From: Rhizobiaceae bacterium
GTDB taxonomy: Bacteria > Pseudomonadota > Alphaproteobacteria > Rhizobiales > Rhizobiaceae
Length of the DNA stretch: 64,000 bases
Reading direction: 5' to 3'
NCBI GenBank assembly: GCA_028279875.1
Contig: JANQMU010000061.1
Span: 124,001-188,000, forward strand
Both the position numbers and the translations under genes were made by a program. Positions 54,650-63,740 of the stretch are shown in pieces; the first letter of the stretch is position 1; each line of letters opens with the position of its first letter. Below the pieces are notes generated by a model. That model was not told the DNA's origin, searched no databases, and saw only the letters and a program-made list of their open reading frames with translations.

Positions 54650-55708
54650 CTAGCGGATGCGGGTTTCGGTCTCGCGATCGAACAGCATGGCGCGTTCGGG
54701 CTCAAAGGTGATGCCGACCCTGGCGCCCTCCGCCGAGCGCTCGTCGCCATGTTCCTCTACGATGATCTTCTCGCCGGTATCGGATATCAGATAGTCATAG
54801 GACACACCGCCCAGCGCTTCGGTCAGATCGACGGCCAGCGTGTCGCCGGTCCTGTCGACATCGATATGCTCAGGCCTTATGCCGAGGATCACGGGTGTTC
54901 CCGCCTCGGGAAGCTTGACCGGAAGCTTGTAGCTGCTCTTGAGAGCCGGAACCTCGACCGTGTCGCCCTTGCTTGTTGCTTCAAGGAAGTTCATGGCCGG
55001 CGAGCCGATAAATCCGGCAACAAATTTGTTGTTCGGATCGCGGTAAAGATCGAGCGGCGCGCCGACCTGCTCGATCACGCCGGCACGCAGAACCACGATC
55101 TTGTCCGCCAAAGTCATGGCTTCGACCTGATCGTGCGTCACATAAATCATGGTGGCGCCGATTTCCTTGTGCAACCGGGCGATCTCGACGCGCATTTCAA
55201 CGCGCAGTTCCGCATCGAGGTTGGAGAGCGGCTCGTCGAACAGGAAAACCTCGGGTCCGCGGACAATCGCGCGACCGATGGACACACGCTGCCGCTGCCC
55301 GCCGGACAGGGCGGAGGGCTTGCGGTTGAGATATTCCTCCAGCTTGAGGATACGTGTGGCTTCGGCAACTTTTTCTGCAATTTCGGCCTTCGGATGGCCG
55401 TTCATCTTCAGGCCGAAGCCCATATTCTCCTTGACCGTCATGTGCGGATAGAGCGCATAGGTCTGAAACACCATGGAAACGCCGCGCTGGGCCGGGTCCA
55501 TCCGGGTCACATCGCGCGATCCGATGGAAATCTTGCCTTCCGTCGTTTCTTCCAGCCCTGCCACCATGCGCAGCAATGTTGATTTGCCGCAGCCGGATGG
55601 TCCGACAAACACGCAGAACTCTCCGTCCTCGATCTGAAGATCCACCCCGTGGATCACCTGCACATCGCTGTACCGCTTGACGACTTCTTGAAGTGTTACA
55701 CCTGACAT
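54650..55708 (-). CDS. Sugar ABC transporter ATP-binding protein (UgpC/MsmK type)
   Basis: The 352-residue protein has Walker A G-P-S-G-C-G-K-S-T, signature L-S-G-G-Q-R-Q-R-V, Walker B F-L-F-D-E-P-L-S-N-L-D and a C-terminal TOBE regulatory domain (G-I-R-P-E-H-I near residue 270). It serves CUT1 importers; the binding protein and permeases are encoded divergently at 56653-59810. It follows the IclR gene by 4 bases. Confidence 0.93.
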   Translation of the reverse strand: MSGVTLQEVVKRYSDVQVIHGVDLQIEDGEFCVFVGPSGCGKSTLLRMVAGLEETTEGKISIGSRDVTRMDPAQRGVSMVFQTYALYPHMTVKENMGFGLKMNGHPKAEIAEKVAEATRILKLEEYLNRKPSALSGGQRQRVSIGRAIVRGPEVFLFDEPLSNLDAELRVEMRVEIARLHKEIGATMIYVTHDQVEAMTLADKIVVLRAGVIEQVGAPLDLYRDPNNKFVAGFIGSPAMNFLEATSKGDTVEVPALKSSYKLPVKLPEAGTPVILGIRPEHIDVDRTGDTLAVDLTEALGGVSYDYLISDTGEKIIVEEHGDERSAEGARVGITFEPERAMLFDRETETRIR

Positions 55709-55712
55709 TTGG

Positions 55713-56522
55713 TTAGATCTCCATTGATTCCGGCGTTTTCCGATTGTCGGGGAACCGCCAATATTCGGCCGCTGACGCGATTTCGCCGGCTGTCCCCTGC
55801 AAATCCGGCACGAATTTTTTCAGCTTGCCAAGAGAGGTCCTGGCCGATGAGCTGGTTATCGAAATGGCGCCCATCATCTGTTTGCTGCGGGACAGGACGG
55901 GGACCGCCACGCAGATAATACCGGGCTCGTGGTCTTCACGGTCGAGCGCAAAGCCGTGCTGGCGTATCTGCCTGAGTTCGGCGGTCAGTTCCTTCTGCGA
56001 ACAAATCGTCGACGGGGTGAAGCGATGATAGGATTGCTGCGGCAGGATGCGCTGTAGTTCATCGTCGGGCAAAAAGGCGAGCATCGCCTTGCCGACACCG
56101 GTGCAATAGGCGGGACCGACCTTACCGGCCTCCGAAAACATCGTGATGTGACGTTTCGCATCGCGCTTGTCGAGATAAAGCACATGCGGTCCGTCAAGCT
56201 GCGCAAGGTGGATGGTCTCGCCCGTCGTTTTACTGAGCGATGTCAGGTGCGGACGGGCAACGGGCGCCAGGGAAGACTGCGTCCAGGCGTAATGCGCCAG
56301 GCGCACGAGACGAACGCCGAGTGCGTAGGTCTGCCATTTGCGGTCGAATGTCAGGAGATCTTCGGTTACCAGGTTTTGCAGGATCCGGTAGAGCGTCGCC
56401 TTGGGAAAGGGCGAGTCCGCCAGGATGTCATTGAACCGCACCGGCCGCTCAAATGACGCCACCTGGTCAAGCACGCTCAGTGCTTTCCCCACAGTCCCGC
56501 TCGACTTGTGTCCGGTTCGCAA
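55713..56522 (-). CDS. IclR-family transcriptional regulator
   Basis: The 269-residue protein starts at TTG 56522 because GGGAGG lies at proper spacing; a TTG at 56537 would overlap that site. The N-terminal winged helix contains F-N-D-I-L-A-D-S-P-F-P-K-A-T-L-Y-R-I-L. The C-terminal GAF-like effector domain has G-V-G-K-A-M-L-A. It is divergent from the galactoside operon and likely controls it. Confidence 0.88.
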   Translation of the reverse strand: MRTGHKSSGTVGKALSVLDQVASFERPVRFNDILADSPFPKATLYRILQNLVTEDLLTFDRKWQTYALGVRLVRLAHYAWTQSSLAPVARPHLTSLSKTTGETIHLAQLDGPHVLYLDKRDAKRHITMFSEAGKVGPAYCTGVGKAMLAFLPDDELQRILPQQSYHRFTPSTICSQKELTAELRQIRQHGFALDREDHEPGIICVAVPVLSRSKQMMGAISITSSSARTSLGKLKKFVPDLQGTAGEIASAAEYWRFPDNRKTPESMEI

Positions 56523-56619
56523 TTTTGATCCTCCCAATCCTCACCCGGCAATAAAGCCGACGAGGATGTTCTTGACAAGCGTATGACAATCGTGCTCCAA
56601 TTTCAATATGTAAATTATA

Positions 56620-56636
56620 GTTTCATTATTCGGAAC
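56620..56636. promoter_or_regulatory. Possible IclR operator before the binding-protein gene
   Basis: GTTTC-N7-GGAAC is an imperfect inverted repeat 16 bases upstream of the ATG at 56653. IclR-type regulators bind such short palindromes. The match is weak. Confidence 0.3.
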
Positions 56637-56652
56637 CGAAAGGGAGGATACC

Positions 56653-57903
56653 ATGCGTTCCATTTTAAAGGCGTCAGCGTTGGCGCTTGCGACTACTGCC
56701 GTGTTGGCGACAGGGGCTCCTGCCGCTGAAAAACTGAGCGGCGAAATGAAAATATTTCTCGACACCTCAAACCCTGCACCGCGTGCCACATTCGAAGGCA
56801 TCATCGCCCAGTTCGATGAAATGCACCCGGATCTCAATATCGAAACGACCATCATCGACCGTGACGGCTACAAGACCCAGATCAGGAACTTCCTGACCGC
56901 CAACCCGCCGGATGTCGCGACCTGGTATGCGGGCAACCGCATGCTGCCCTATGTCGAGACCGGCCTGTTCGAAGATGTGTCTGATCTCTGGCAGGGTGAG
57001 CTGGCTGAACAGTTGGCATCCACCAAGACAGCATTGACCATCGACGGCAAGCAGTGGGGCGTCCCCTATACCTACTACCAGTGGGGCGTCTATTACCGGA
57101 AGGATATCTTCGACAAGCTGGGCCTGAGCGAGCCGACCACCTGGGCCGAAGAAAAGGCCAATTGCCAGAAGATTCTCGATTCCGGTGCGAAATGCTACAC
57201 GATCGGCACCAAGTTCCTGTGGACCGCCGCCGGCTGGTTTGACTATCTGAACCTGCGCACGAACGGCTACGAATTCCACATGGACCTGACAGCCGGCAAG
57301 GTGCCCTGGACGGACGACCGGGTCAAGGCGACCATGGCGAACTGGCGTGAGCTGATCGACATGGGCGCTTTCATCGACGACCACACCGCCTATAGCTGGC
57401 AGGAAGCCATCCCCTTCCTCGTCGACGGAAGGGCAGCATCTTACCTGATGGGCAACTTTGCCGTCGATCCGATCAAAGCCGCCGGACTGACCGACGATCA
57501 GCTTGATTTTTATCAGTTCCCGCTGATCACCGAAGGCATTCCGATGGCTGAGGAAGCACCAACGGATACGCTGCATATCCCGTCGGGTGCGCAAAACAAG
57601 GAAGCTGCCCGTGCGTTCCTGCGCTTTGTCGCGACGCCCGAGGTGCAGACGTCGATGAATGCAAGTCTCGGTCAGTTGCCGGTCAATAACCAGGCCAGCG
57701 TCAACACGGACGACAAGTTCGTGCAACAGGGTTTTGAAATGCTGAACGGGGCTTCAGCCCTTGCTCAGTTCTTCGACCGCGATGCGCCGGCGGAAATGGC
57801 CAAAGTCGGCATGGAAGGTTTCCAGGAATTCATGGTTCGCCCTGACAATCTGGACCGGATTCTTCAGCGCCTGGAGAAAACACGCAAGCGTGTCTACAAG
57901 TAA
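56653..57903 (+). CDS. Sugar ABC transporter substrate-binding protein (CUT1)
   Basis: The 416-residue exported protein has a signal peptide ending near A-P-A-A-E. GGGAGGATACC precedes the ATG. The family pattern is seen in N-P-P-D-V-A-T-W-Y-A-G-N, G-V-P-Y-T-Y-Y-Q-W-G-V-Y-Y and F-L-R-F-V-A-T-P-E-V-Q. It heads an operon with two permeases and alpha-galactosidase, so an alpha-galactoside (melibiose- or raffinose-like) ligand is inferred. Confidence 0.92.
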   Translation: MRSILKASALALATTAVLATGAPAAEKLSGEMKIFLDTSNPAPRATFEGIIAQFDEMHPDLNIETTIIDRDGYKTQIRNFLTANPPDVATWYAGNRMLPYVETGLFEDVSDLWQGELAEQLASTKTALTIDGKQWGVPYTYYQWGVYYRKDIFDKLGLSEPTTWAEEKANCQKILDSGAKCYTIGTKFLWTAAGWFDYLNLRTNGYEFHMDLTAGKVPWTDDRVKATMANWRELIDMGAFIDDHTAYSWQEAIPFLVDGRAASYLMGNFAVDPIKAAGLTDDQLDFYQFPLITEGIPMAEEAPTDTLHIPSGAQNKEAARAFLRFVATPEVQTSMNASLGQLPVNNQASVNTDDKFVQQGFEMLNGASALAQFFDRDAPAEMAKVGMEGFQEFMVRPDNLDRILQRLEKTRKRVYK

Positions 57904-57910
57904 CCAAACC

Positions 57911-57936
57911 GGGGCGGGACCAATTTGTCCCGCCCC
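57911..57936. other. Intergenic stem-loop between binding-protein and permease genes
   Basis: GGGGCGGGAC and GTCCCGCCCC form a perfect ten-base stem with a six-base loop eight bases after the stop. No T-run follows. Such structures after binding-protein genes usually stabilise the upstream mRNA or partly attenuate transcription, giving more receptor than permease. Confidence 0.7.
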
Positions 57937-58030
57937 GCTTGCCTTTCGGGCCCTTCAATAGCCCGCATTTGGTTTCCAGCTTCGCCGGCCCAACGCGGCA
58001 CGCGAATGCATTGAAGAAACGAGGTTCGCG

Positions 58031-58960
58031 ATGTCGACTGCCAGCGTAACCAACTCCGAATACGAAACGATCAACAGATCCTGGTACAAGCGAAACGAGA
58101 TCAGCGTCACGCCGTGGCTGTTCCTTGCACCGGCGATCCTGTTCTTTCTCGCCTATGTGATCATTCCGATTTTCCAGAGCTTCGAAATCTCCCTCTTTGC
58201 GTGGGACGGTTTGGGTGCCCGCGAATATATCGGCACGGAAAACTATGTGGAACTGTGGGATGATCCGGCGTTCTACACGTCACTGAAGAACAATGTGATC
58301 TGGCTGATCCTGTATCTCCTGGCGATTCCCGCCGGACTGTTCATCGCCTTGTTCCTGAACCAGACCGTCGTGGGTATCAGACTTTACAAGTCGCTTTTCT
58401 TTTTCCCATTCGTCATCAGCCAGGTTGTCGTCGGCCTGGTGTTTACCTGGTTTTACGATCCGACATTCGGGCTGCTCAATACGATCATCGGCTGGGTCGG
58501 ACTTGGCCCGATCAACGTTCTGGGCGATCCCACCTATGTGACCTACGGCATCATCGCCGCGGGCCTCTGGCCGCAGACGGCCTATTGCATGATCCTATAT
58601 CTGACCGGTCTCAATGCCGTTGATCCCGAGCAGATCGAGGCGGCAAGGCTTGACGGCGCAAAGGGCTGGAAAATGCTCTGGTATGTCGTGGTGCCGCAAC
58701 TCAAGCCGGCAACCTTCATTGCCTTTGTGGTGACGATTATCGGCGCGCTTCGCTCCTTCGACCTGATTTCGGTCATGACCAATGGCGGACCTTTCGGCGA
58801 AAGCCGGGTCTTGAGCTTCTACATGTTCGAGGTTGCTCTTTCCGAATACGGTTTCCGCATGGGTTATGGCGCCGCAATCGCCGTGGTGCTGTTCGTCATC
58901 ATGTTGTTCTTCATCGCGTATTTCCTCTACTCGATGTACCAGGAAGAGAGGGGCCGCTGA
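58031..58960 (+). CDS. Sugar ABC transporter permease 1 (CUT1, MalF-like)
   Basis: The 309-residue protein has six hydrophobic helices. The EAA loop is visible in E-A-A-R-L-D-G-A-K-G-W-K-M-L-W (interaction with the ATPase). It ends one base before the next permease begins. Confidence 0.93.
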   Translation: MSTASVTNSEYETINRSWYKRNEISVTPWLFLAPAILFFLAYVIIPIFQSFEISLFAWDGLGAREYIGTENYVELWDDPAFYTSLKNNVIWLILYLLAIPAGLFIALFLNQTVVGIRLYKSLFFFPFVISQVVVGLVFTWFYDPTFGLLNTIIGWVGLGPINVLGDPTYVTYGIIAAGLWPQTAYCMILYLTGLNAVDPEQIEAARLDGAKGWKMLWYVVVPQLKPATFIAFVVTIIGALRSFDLISVMTNGGPFGESRVLSFYMFEVALSEYGFRMGYGAAIAVVLFVIMLFFIAYFLYSMYQEERGR

Positions 58961-58961
58961 G

Positions 58962-59810
58962 ATGTTTCCGACACCCATTCAAAAATCGCCGCGCAGCTGG
59001 CAGATCACCTACCAGTCCTTTCTGCCGGTGGCGCTGATCCTGTGGCTGCTGCCGCTGATCGCCGTCGCCCTGTTCTCGGTCAAGCCGGAGGGTGACTTCT
59101 CCGGCGGCGATTACTGGTCCCTGCCCTCGACCTTCGGCGGCTTCGAAAACTACGGAAAGGTGTTCTTCGAATCGGACATGCCGCGCTACCTTCTCAACTC
59201 GCTGCTGATCACCGTGCCGACGGCCATCGGCGCGGTGGCACTTGCCTGCATGGCGGGGTTTGCGCTGGGCATCTACAAATTCAAACTGAATTTGTGGATC
59301 TTCTTCCTGTTCGTCGCCGGAAACTTCGTTCCCTTCCAGATCCTGATGGTGCCGGTGCGGGACCTGACGCTGGATCTGGGGCTTTACAATACGAAGACCG
59401 GACTTGTGCTGTTCCACATAGCGTTCCAGTCCGGGTTCTGCACGCTGTTCATGCGCAACTTCATCAAGGGGCTGCCCTTTGCGCTGATCGAGGCTGCGCG
59501 GGTCGAAGGCATCGCCGAATGGAAGATCTTCATCTATATCGTCCTGCCGCTGATGAAACCGGCCATCGCCGCCCTCAGCGTGCTGATCTTCACCTTCATC
59601 TGGAACGACTATTTCTGGGCGATCGTGTTGACGCAGGGCGTTGAATCGCAACCTGTTACGGCCGGCATCACATCGTTCAACGCACAGTTCCGGGCCGCCT
59701 ATCACCTGATGAGCGCCGGTGCCATCGTGGCGGCCCTGCCGCCGGTTGCGATGTTCTTCCTGATGCAGAAGCACTTCATCGCCGGCCTGACACTTGGAGC
59801 CGTCAAATGA
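58962..59810 (+). CDS. Sugar ABC transporter permease 2 (CUT1, MalG-like)
   Basis: The 282-residue protein starts at ATG 58962; the frame open to 58833 overlaps permease 1 and is not used. The EAA loop reads E-A-A-R-V-E-G-I-A-E-W-K-I-F. F-I-W-N-D-Y-F-W is the usual late helix motif. It pairs with permease 1. Confidence 0.93.
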   Translation: MFPTPIQKSPRSWQITYQSFLPVALILWLLPLIAVALFSVKPEGDFSGGDYWSLPSTFGGFENYGKVFFESDMPRYLLNSLLITVPTAIGAVALACMAGFALGIYKFKLNLWIFFLFVAGNFVPFQILMVPVRDLTLDLGLYNTKTGLVLFHIAFQSGFCTLFMRNFIKGLPFALIEAARVEGIAEWKIFIYIVLPLMKPAIAALSVLIFTFIWNDYFWAIVLTQGVESQPVTAGITSFNAQFRAAYHLMSAGAIVAALPPVAMFFLMQKHFIAGLTLGAVK

Positions 59811-59838
59811 CGCCGTGCCCTAAAAGAGAAGAGCGGCC

Positions 59839-61923
59839 ATGATCCAATGCTGGCGGCTGGATGACAGGCGTCAGACTCTGGTACTCGGCTCCCAGAGAGA
59901 TCACCTTGCCGAGGTGATCTACTGGGGGCCGAAATTACCGGACGACGAGGATTTGAGTACCCTTTTTTCGGTCCATGCCATCGATGTCACCGGTGGCATG
60001 CTCGATTTGAACCCCGAACTTTCCGTTTCCCCCGAGGCAACCCGCACCTTTCCCGGCCAGCCGGGCCTGATCGTGCGCGCCACCGACGGGACGCAGTTGC
60101 TGACCAAATTCTGCCTCGAAAGGGCGGAAGCAGGCCCCGGCACATTGCAGCTCGTCTTTTGGGACGAACAGAACGGCCTGACCTATACGGCTCGCTTCGC
60201 AATCAACGCGCAGACCCACGTGATCGAGGCGCAGTCCTCGCTCGAAGCCAGGGAACCGGTTCATTTGCACTGGATGTCGGCACCGGTGATCCCGGCGCCG
60301 CAGCTTTCAGACGAAATGATCGACTTTGCCGGCCGCTGGTGTGGAGAATTCCAGCTCAACCGCACGGCCTGGTCGCCGGGCATGCGGTTTCGTGAGAACC
60401 GGACCGGCCGCACCGGGCATGAACATTTCCCCGGACTGATCATCCCGTGCCGCGGCGCGACGAACACGCAAGGCCAGGCCTATGCCTTCCACTACGGATG
60501 GTCGGGCGGGCACAAGATGATCGCCGAGGAGCTGCCGGACGGACGACGGCAGATTCAGTTCGGAAACGCCGAACACATGGAAGTCGCGCCACGAACGCGG
60601 TTTGAAACCGCGCCGCTCTACATCACGTTTTCCGATGACGGGCTGAATGGCTGCGCCGTGGCCTTCCAGCGGCATCTGCGGGACGAAATCGTGCACATGC
60701 CCGATGCTGGCCGCGCCAGGCCGGTTCATTTCAATTGCTGGGAGGCGGTCTATTTCGACCATAATCTGCCGGCGCTCAAGAGCATCGCCAGCCGCGCAGC
60801 GGAACTGGGCGCGGAACGGTTTGTGCTGGACGACGGCTGGTTCGGCCGGCGCGACGACGACACGCGGGCGCTGTCCGACTGGGAGGTCGATCCGCGCAAA
60901 TATCCGGACGGCCTCGACCCGCTTATCGAGCATGTGCACAGCATCGGCATGACGTTCGGCATCTGGTTCGAGCCGGAGATGATCAACCCGGATTCCAACA
61001 TTCACCGGGCGCATCCCGACTGGGCGCTGGGCGGTGAGGACCAGATCCTCGGGCGCAATCAAAAGGCGCTCAACATGGCGCTGCCGGAGGTTCAGGACTT
61101 TCTGTTTGACCGCATTGCGACCCTGCTTCGCGACCACACGATCGAATATATCAAATGGGATCACAACCGGGTCCTGCCGATGCCCGATGCGGCGCAGACA
61201 CGCGGGTCCTATGCCTTGATCGACCGGCTGCGCGGGGAATTCCCCCATGTGGAAATCGAAAGCTGTGCGTCGGGCGGCGGCCGGATCGATTTCGGCATCC
61301 TCAAACGCACGCACCGGATCTGGCTGAGCGACAGCAATGACGCTCTTGAACGGTTGAAGATGCAGCACAATGCATCGCTGTTCCTGCCGGCCGCGGTGAC
61401 GGGCAGCCATGTCGGTCCGCGGCAATGCCATACGTCGGGGCGGGTTCTCGACATGCATTTCCGCGCCTGGGTCGCAGCACAGCGGCACATGGGTATCGAA
61501 ATGAACCCGCACGAACTGACGGATGAGGAGGCAGCGGTTCTGCAACGGGTCATCGGCTGGTGGAAGCAGAACCGCGACTGGATGATGAAGGCCGATATTC
61601 TGCGGCTGGAAAGCGCCGATCCGGCGATTGTCGCCGAACAGCAAATGGCGACCGATCATTCGCGGTTCGTGGCCTTTGTCGGCAAGGCCGCGACCAGCAG
61701 CCAGATTGCCCCGAGACCGTTGCGGCTGACCCGCCTGGACCCCGACGCCCGCTACCGGATCACGCTGATCAATCGCGACAGCGCCAGCGGACTTTCCCGC
61801 GGCACGCTGACGCTGAAATCGGAATCAGTGGATCTCAGCGGCACCTATCTGATGAATCACGGCCTGACGCTGCCATGGAGCTTTCCCGAAACCATGTGGG
61901 TCATCGAAGGGTTGCGGCAATGA
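59839..61923 (+). CDS. Alpha-galactosidase, GH36 family
   Basis: The 694-residue protein has the GH36 N-terminal beta domain, then the barrel with W-F-E-P-E-M-I-N-P-D-S. The nucleophile is Asp441 in Y-I-K-W-D-H-N-R and the acid/base is probably Asp498 in W-L-S-D-S-N-D. No signal peptide is seen, so it works in the cytoplasm on the imported galactoside. It follows the permeases by 28 bases in the same operon. Confidence 0.93.
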   Translation: MIQCWRLDDRRQTLVLGSQRDHLAEVIYWGPKLPDDEDLSTLFSVHAIDVTGGMLDLNPELSVSPEATRTFPGQPGLIVRATDGTQLLTKFCLERAEAGPGTLQLVFWDEQNGLTYTARFAINAQTHVIEAQSSLEAREPVHLHWMSAPVIPAPQLSDEMIDFAGRWCGEFQLNRTAWSPGMRFRENRTGRTGHEHFPGLIIPCRGATNTQGQAYAFHYGWSGGHKMIAEELPDGRRQIQFGNAEHMEVAPRTRFETAPLYITFSDDGLNGCAVAFQRHLRDEIVHMPDAGRARPVHFNCWEAVYFDHNLPALKSIASRAAELGAERFVLDDGWFGRRDDDTRALSDWEVDPRKYPDGLDPLIEHVHSIGMTFGIWFEPEMINPDSNIHRAHPDWALGGEDQILGRNQKALNMALPEVQDFLFDRIATLLRDHTIEYIKWDHNRVLPMPDAAQTRGSYALIDRLRGEFPHVEIESCASGGGRIDFGILKRTHRIWLSDSNDALERLKMQHNASLFLPAAVTGSHVGPRQCHTSGRVLDMHFRAWVAAQRHMGIEMNPHELTDEEAAVLQRVIGWWKQNRDWMMKADILRLESADPAIVAEQQMATDHSRFVAFVGKAATSSQIAPRPLRLTRLDPDARYRITLINRDSASGLSRGTLTLKSESVDLSGTYLMNHGLTLPWSFPETMWVIEGLRQ

Positions 61924-62011
61924 TGGCTGATCGCGTCAGGCTAAACCGCCGCCGCACACCGAACCGCACCGATGCCCGGTGTCCGCACGAACAGATTGGA
62001 GTCCATTGAAG

Positions 62012-62782
62012 ATGAAACTTGATGCACATTTCGACGATTTGAAGGGACAGTCGGTCTTCATTACCGGCGGCGGATCCGGCATCGGCGCCTGGCTGACGGA
62101 AGGCTTCGTCGCGCAGGGCGCAAAGGTGGCGTTCGTTCAGCGCTCGGATGCGACTGAACTGTGCGACCGGCTTGAAGCGGATTATGAAAACCGCCCGCTT
62201 TTCATGGCCTGCGACATCACCAGCATCGACGCGCTTCGCGCAACGATCCAGCAGGCGCGCGAAGCGCACGGTCCGATCACCGTTCTTGTCAACAATGCCG
62301 CTTCCGACAACCGGCACGATCTCGACGCCTTTACCGTCGAGGACTGGGACAGGACGATCAATATCAACCTGCGGCCGCATTTTTTCACCGCGCAGGAAAT
62401 CGCCGGCGACATGCGCCGGGCCGGCTTTGGCTCGATCATCAATTTCTCATCCATCTCCTACATGATGGGCAATGCCGGATATCCGGTCTATGTGGCATCG
62501 AAATCGGCGATCACCGGACTGACCCGCGGACTGGCGCGCGAACTCGGGCCGGACAATATCCGCGTTAATGCCGTGATGCCCGGCTGGGTGCTGACCGACC
62601 GGCAACGGAAGTTGTGGGTGACCCCGGAGGGGCTGAAGGATCACATCGACCGGCAATGTCTGAAGGCTGAAATCCTGCCGGAGGATATCGTTGCGCCAAC
62701 GCTGTTTCTGGCATCGTCCGCCTCCAAGATGATGACCAGCCAGGCGCTGGTGGTGGATGGCGGCGTCGTGGTGACGGGGTAG
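62012..62782 (+). CDS. SDR-family oxidoreductase, candidate galactose 1-dehydrogenase
   Basis: The 256-residue protein starts at ATG 62012 (GGAG upstream). The cofactor motif is T-G-G-G-S-G-I-G and the catalytic Y-V-A-S-K is preceded by a serine in F-S-S-I-S. Between alpha-galactosidase and galactonate kinase, the oxidation of galactose to galactonolactone is the missing step and this gene is the natural candidate. It ends four bases before dgoK. Confidence 0.85.
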   Translation: MKLDAHFDDLKGQSVFITGGGSGIGAWLTEGFVAQGAKVAFVQRSDATELCDRLEADYENRPLFMACDITSIDALRATIQQAREAHGPITVLVNNAASDNRHDLDAFTVEDWDRTININLRPHFFTAQEIAGDMRRAGFGSIINFSSISYMMGNAGYPVYVASKSAITGLTRGLARELGPDNIRVNAVMPGWVLTDRQRKLWVTPEGLKDHIDRQCLKAEILPEDIVAPTLFLASSASKMMTSQALVVDGGVVVTG

Positions 62783-62786
62783 AGCG

Positions 62787-63740
62787 GTGGCAGCGGACCC
62801 TCATTTTGCGGCCGTCGACTGGGGCACAAGCCGGCTTCGCATCTGGCTGTTGTCCTGCGAGGGAAAACCGCTTGCCGAACGGCGCAGCGACGAGGGCATG
62901 GCACAGATGGTGCGTGCCAGCTATGAAAACGTTCTTGAAAAGCACCTTGAAGCGCTCGGCGCACCCCGGGAACTGCCGGTCGTCGTGTGCGGCATGGCAG
63001 GCTCCCGCCAGGGGTGGCAGGAAGCCCGTTACCTGACTGTTCCAGCCTCGCTGAAAGACATCGTCAGCAAGGCGGTTCGCGTGACGGACGCACAACGTGA
63101 CATCCGCATTCTGCCCGGTCTGGCGCAGCGTGACCAGGCACGGGCGGACGTCATGCGCGGCGAGGAAACGCAACTGCTTGGCGGCCTTGCCGATACGGAC
63201 CCGGCCGGGCTCGCCTGTCTGCCGGGAACGCATTCCAAATGGGCCCGGTTCGCCAGCGGTCACATCAGCGGGTTTTCCACTTACATGACCGGTGAGCTTT
63301 TCGGCCTGCTGGCGACCAAGTCGATCCTCCGGCATGCCGTGGGCACCGGGGGAGAGTTCGATCCGACGCGAGTGGATTTCGTCGAAGCGGTGCGCGACGG
63401 CCTGCAACACGCAACAGAAATCTCGCGGATGCTGTTTTCGCTGCGCGCCCTGCAGTTGCTCTACGATCGCCCGCAGATCGCCGGTTACGCGCGGCTGTCC
63501 GGGCTTCTCATCGGCAGTGAGATCGCCGCGGCCAAGATGGAATTCGGGACACCGGACATTGTCCATCTCATCGCATCGGGAAAACTGTCCGATCTTTATC
63601 AATCGGCGTTTTCGGCACTTGACATTGCAACGCGACGCGTGGATGCCGATCAGGCGGTCGTCACCGGTCTGATAACCGCCGCGCGGCACTTCTGGCCGCA
63701 GCCGGACCGACAGATCCATCTGGGGAACGTGAAAGCATGA
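62787..63740 (+). CDS. dgoK: 2-dehydro-3-deoxygalactonokinase
   Basis: The 317-residue protein starts with GTG. The phosphate-1 region A-V-D-W-G-T-S-R-L-R is typical, and G-L-A-C-L-P-G-T-H-S-K-W is the family hallmark. It phosphorylates 2-keto-3-deoxygalactonate at C6 in the De Ley-Doudoroff pathway. It overlaps dgoA by four bases. Confidence 0.93.
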   Translation: MAADPHFAAVDWGTSRLRIWLLSCEGKPLAERRSDEGMAQMVRASYENVLEKHLEALGAPRELPVVVCGMAGSRQGWQEARYLTVPASLKDIVSKAVRVTDAQRDIRILPGLAQRDQARADVMRGEETQLLGGLADTDPAGLACLPGTHSKWARFASGHISGFSTYMTGELFGLLATKSILRHAVGTGGEFDPTRVDFVEAVRDGLQHATEISRMLFSLRALQLLYDRPQIAGYARLSGLLIGSEIAAAKMEFGTPDIVHLIASGKLSDLYQSAFSALDIATRRVDADQAVVTGLITAARHFWPQPDRQIHLGNVKA

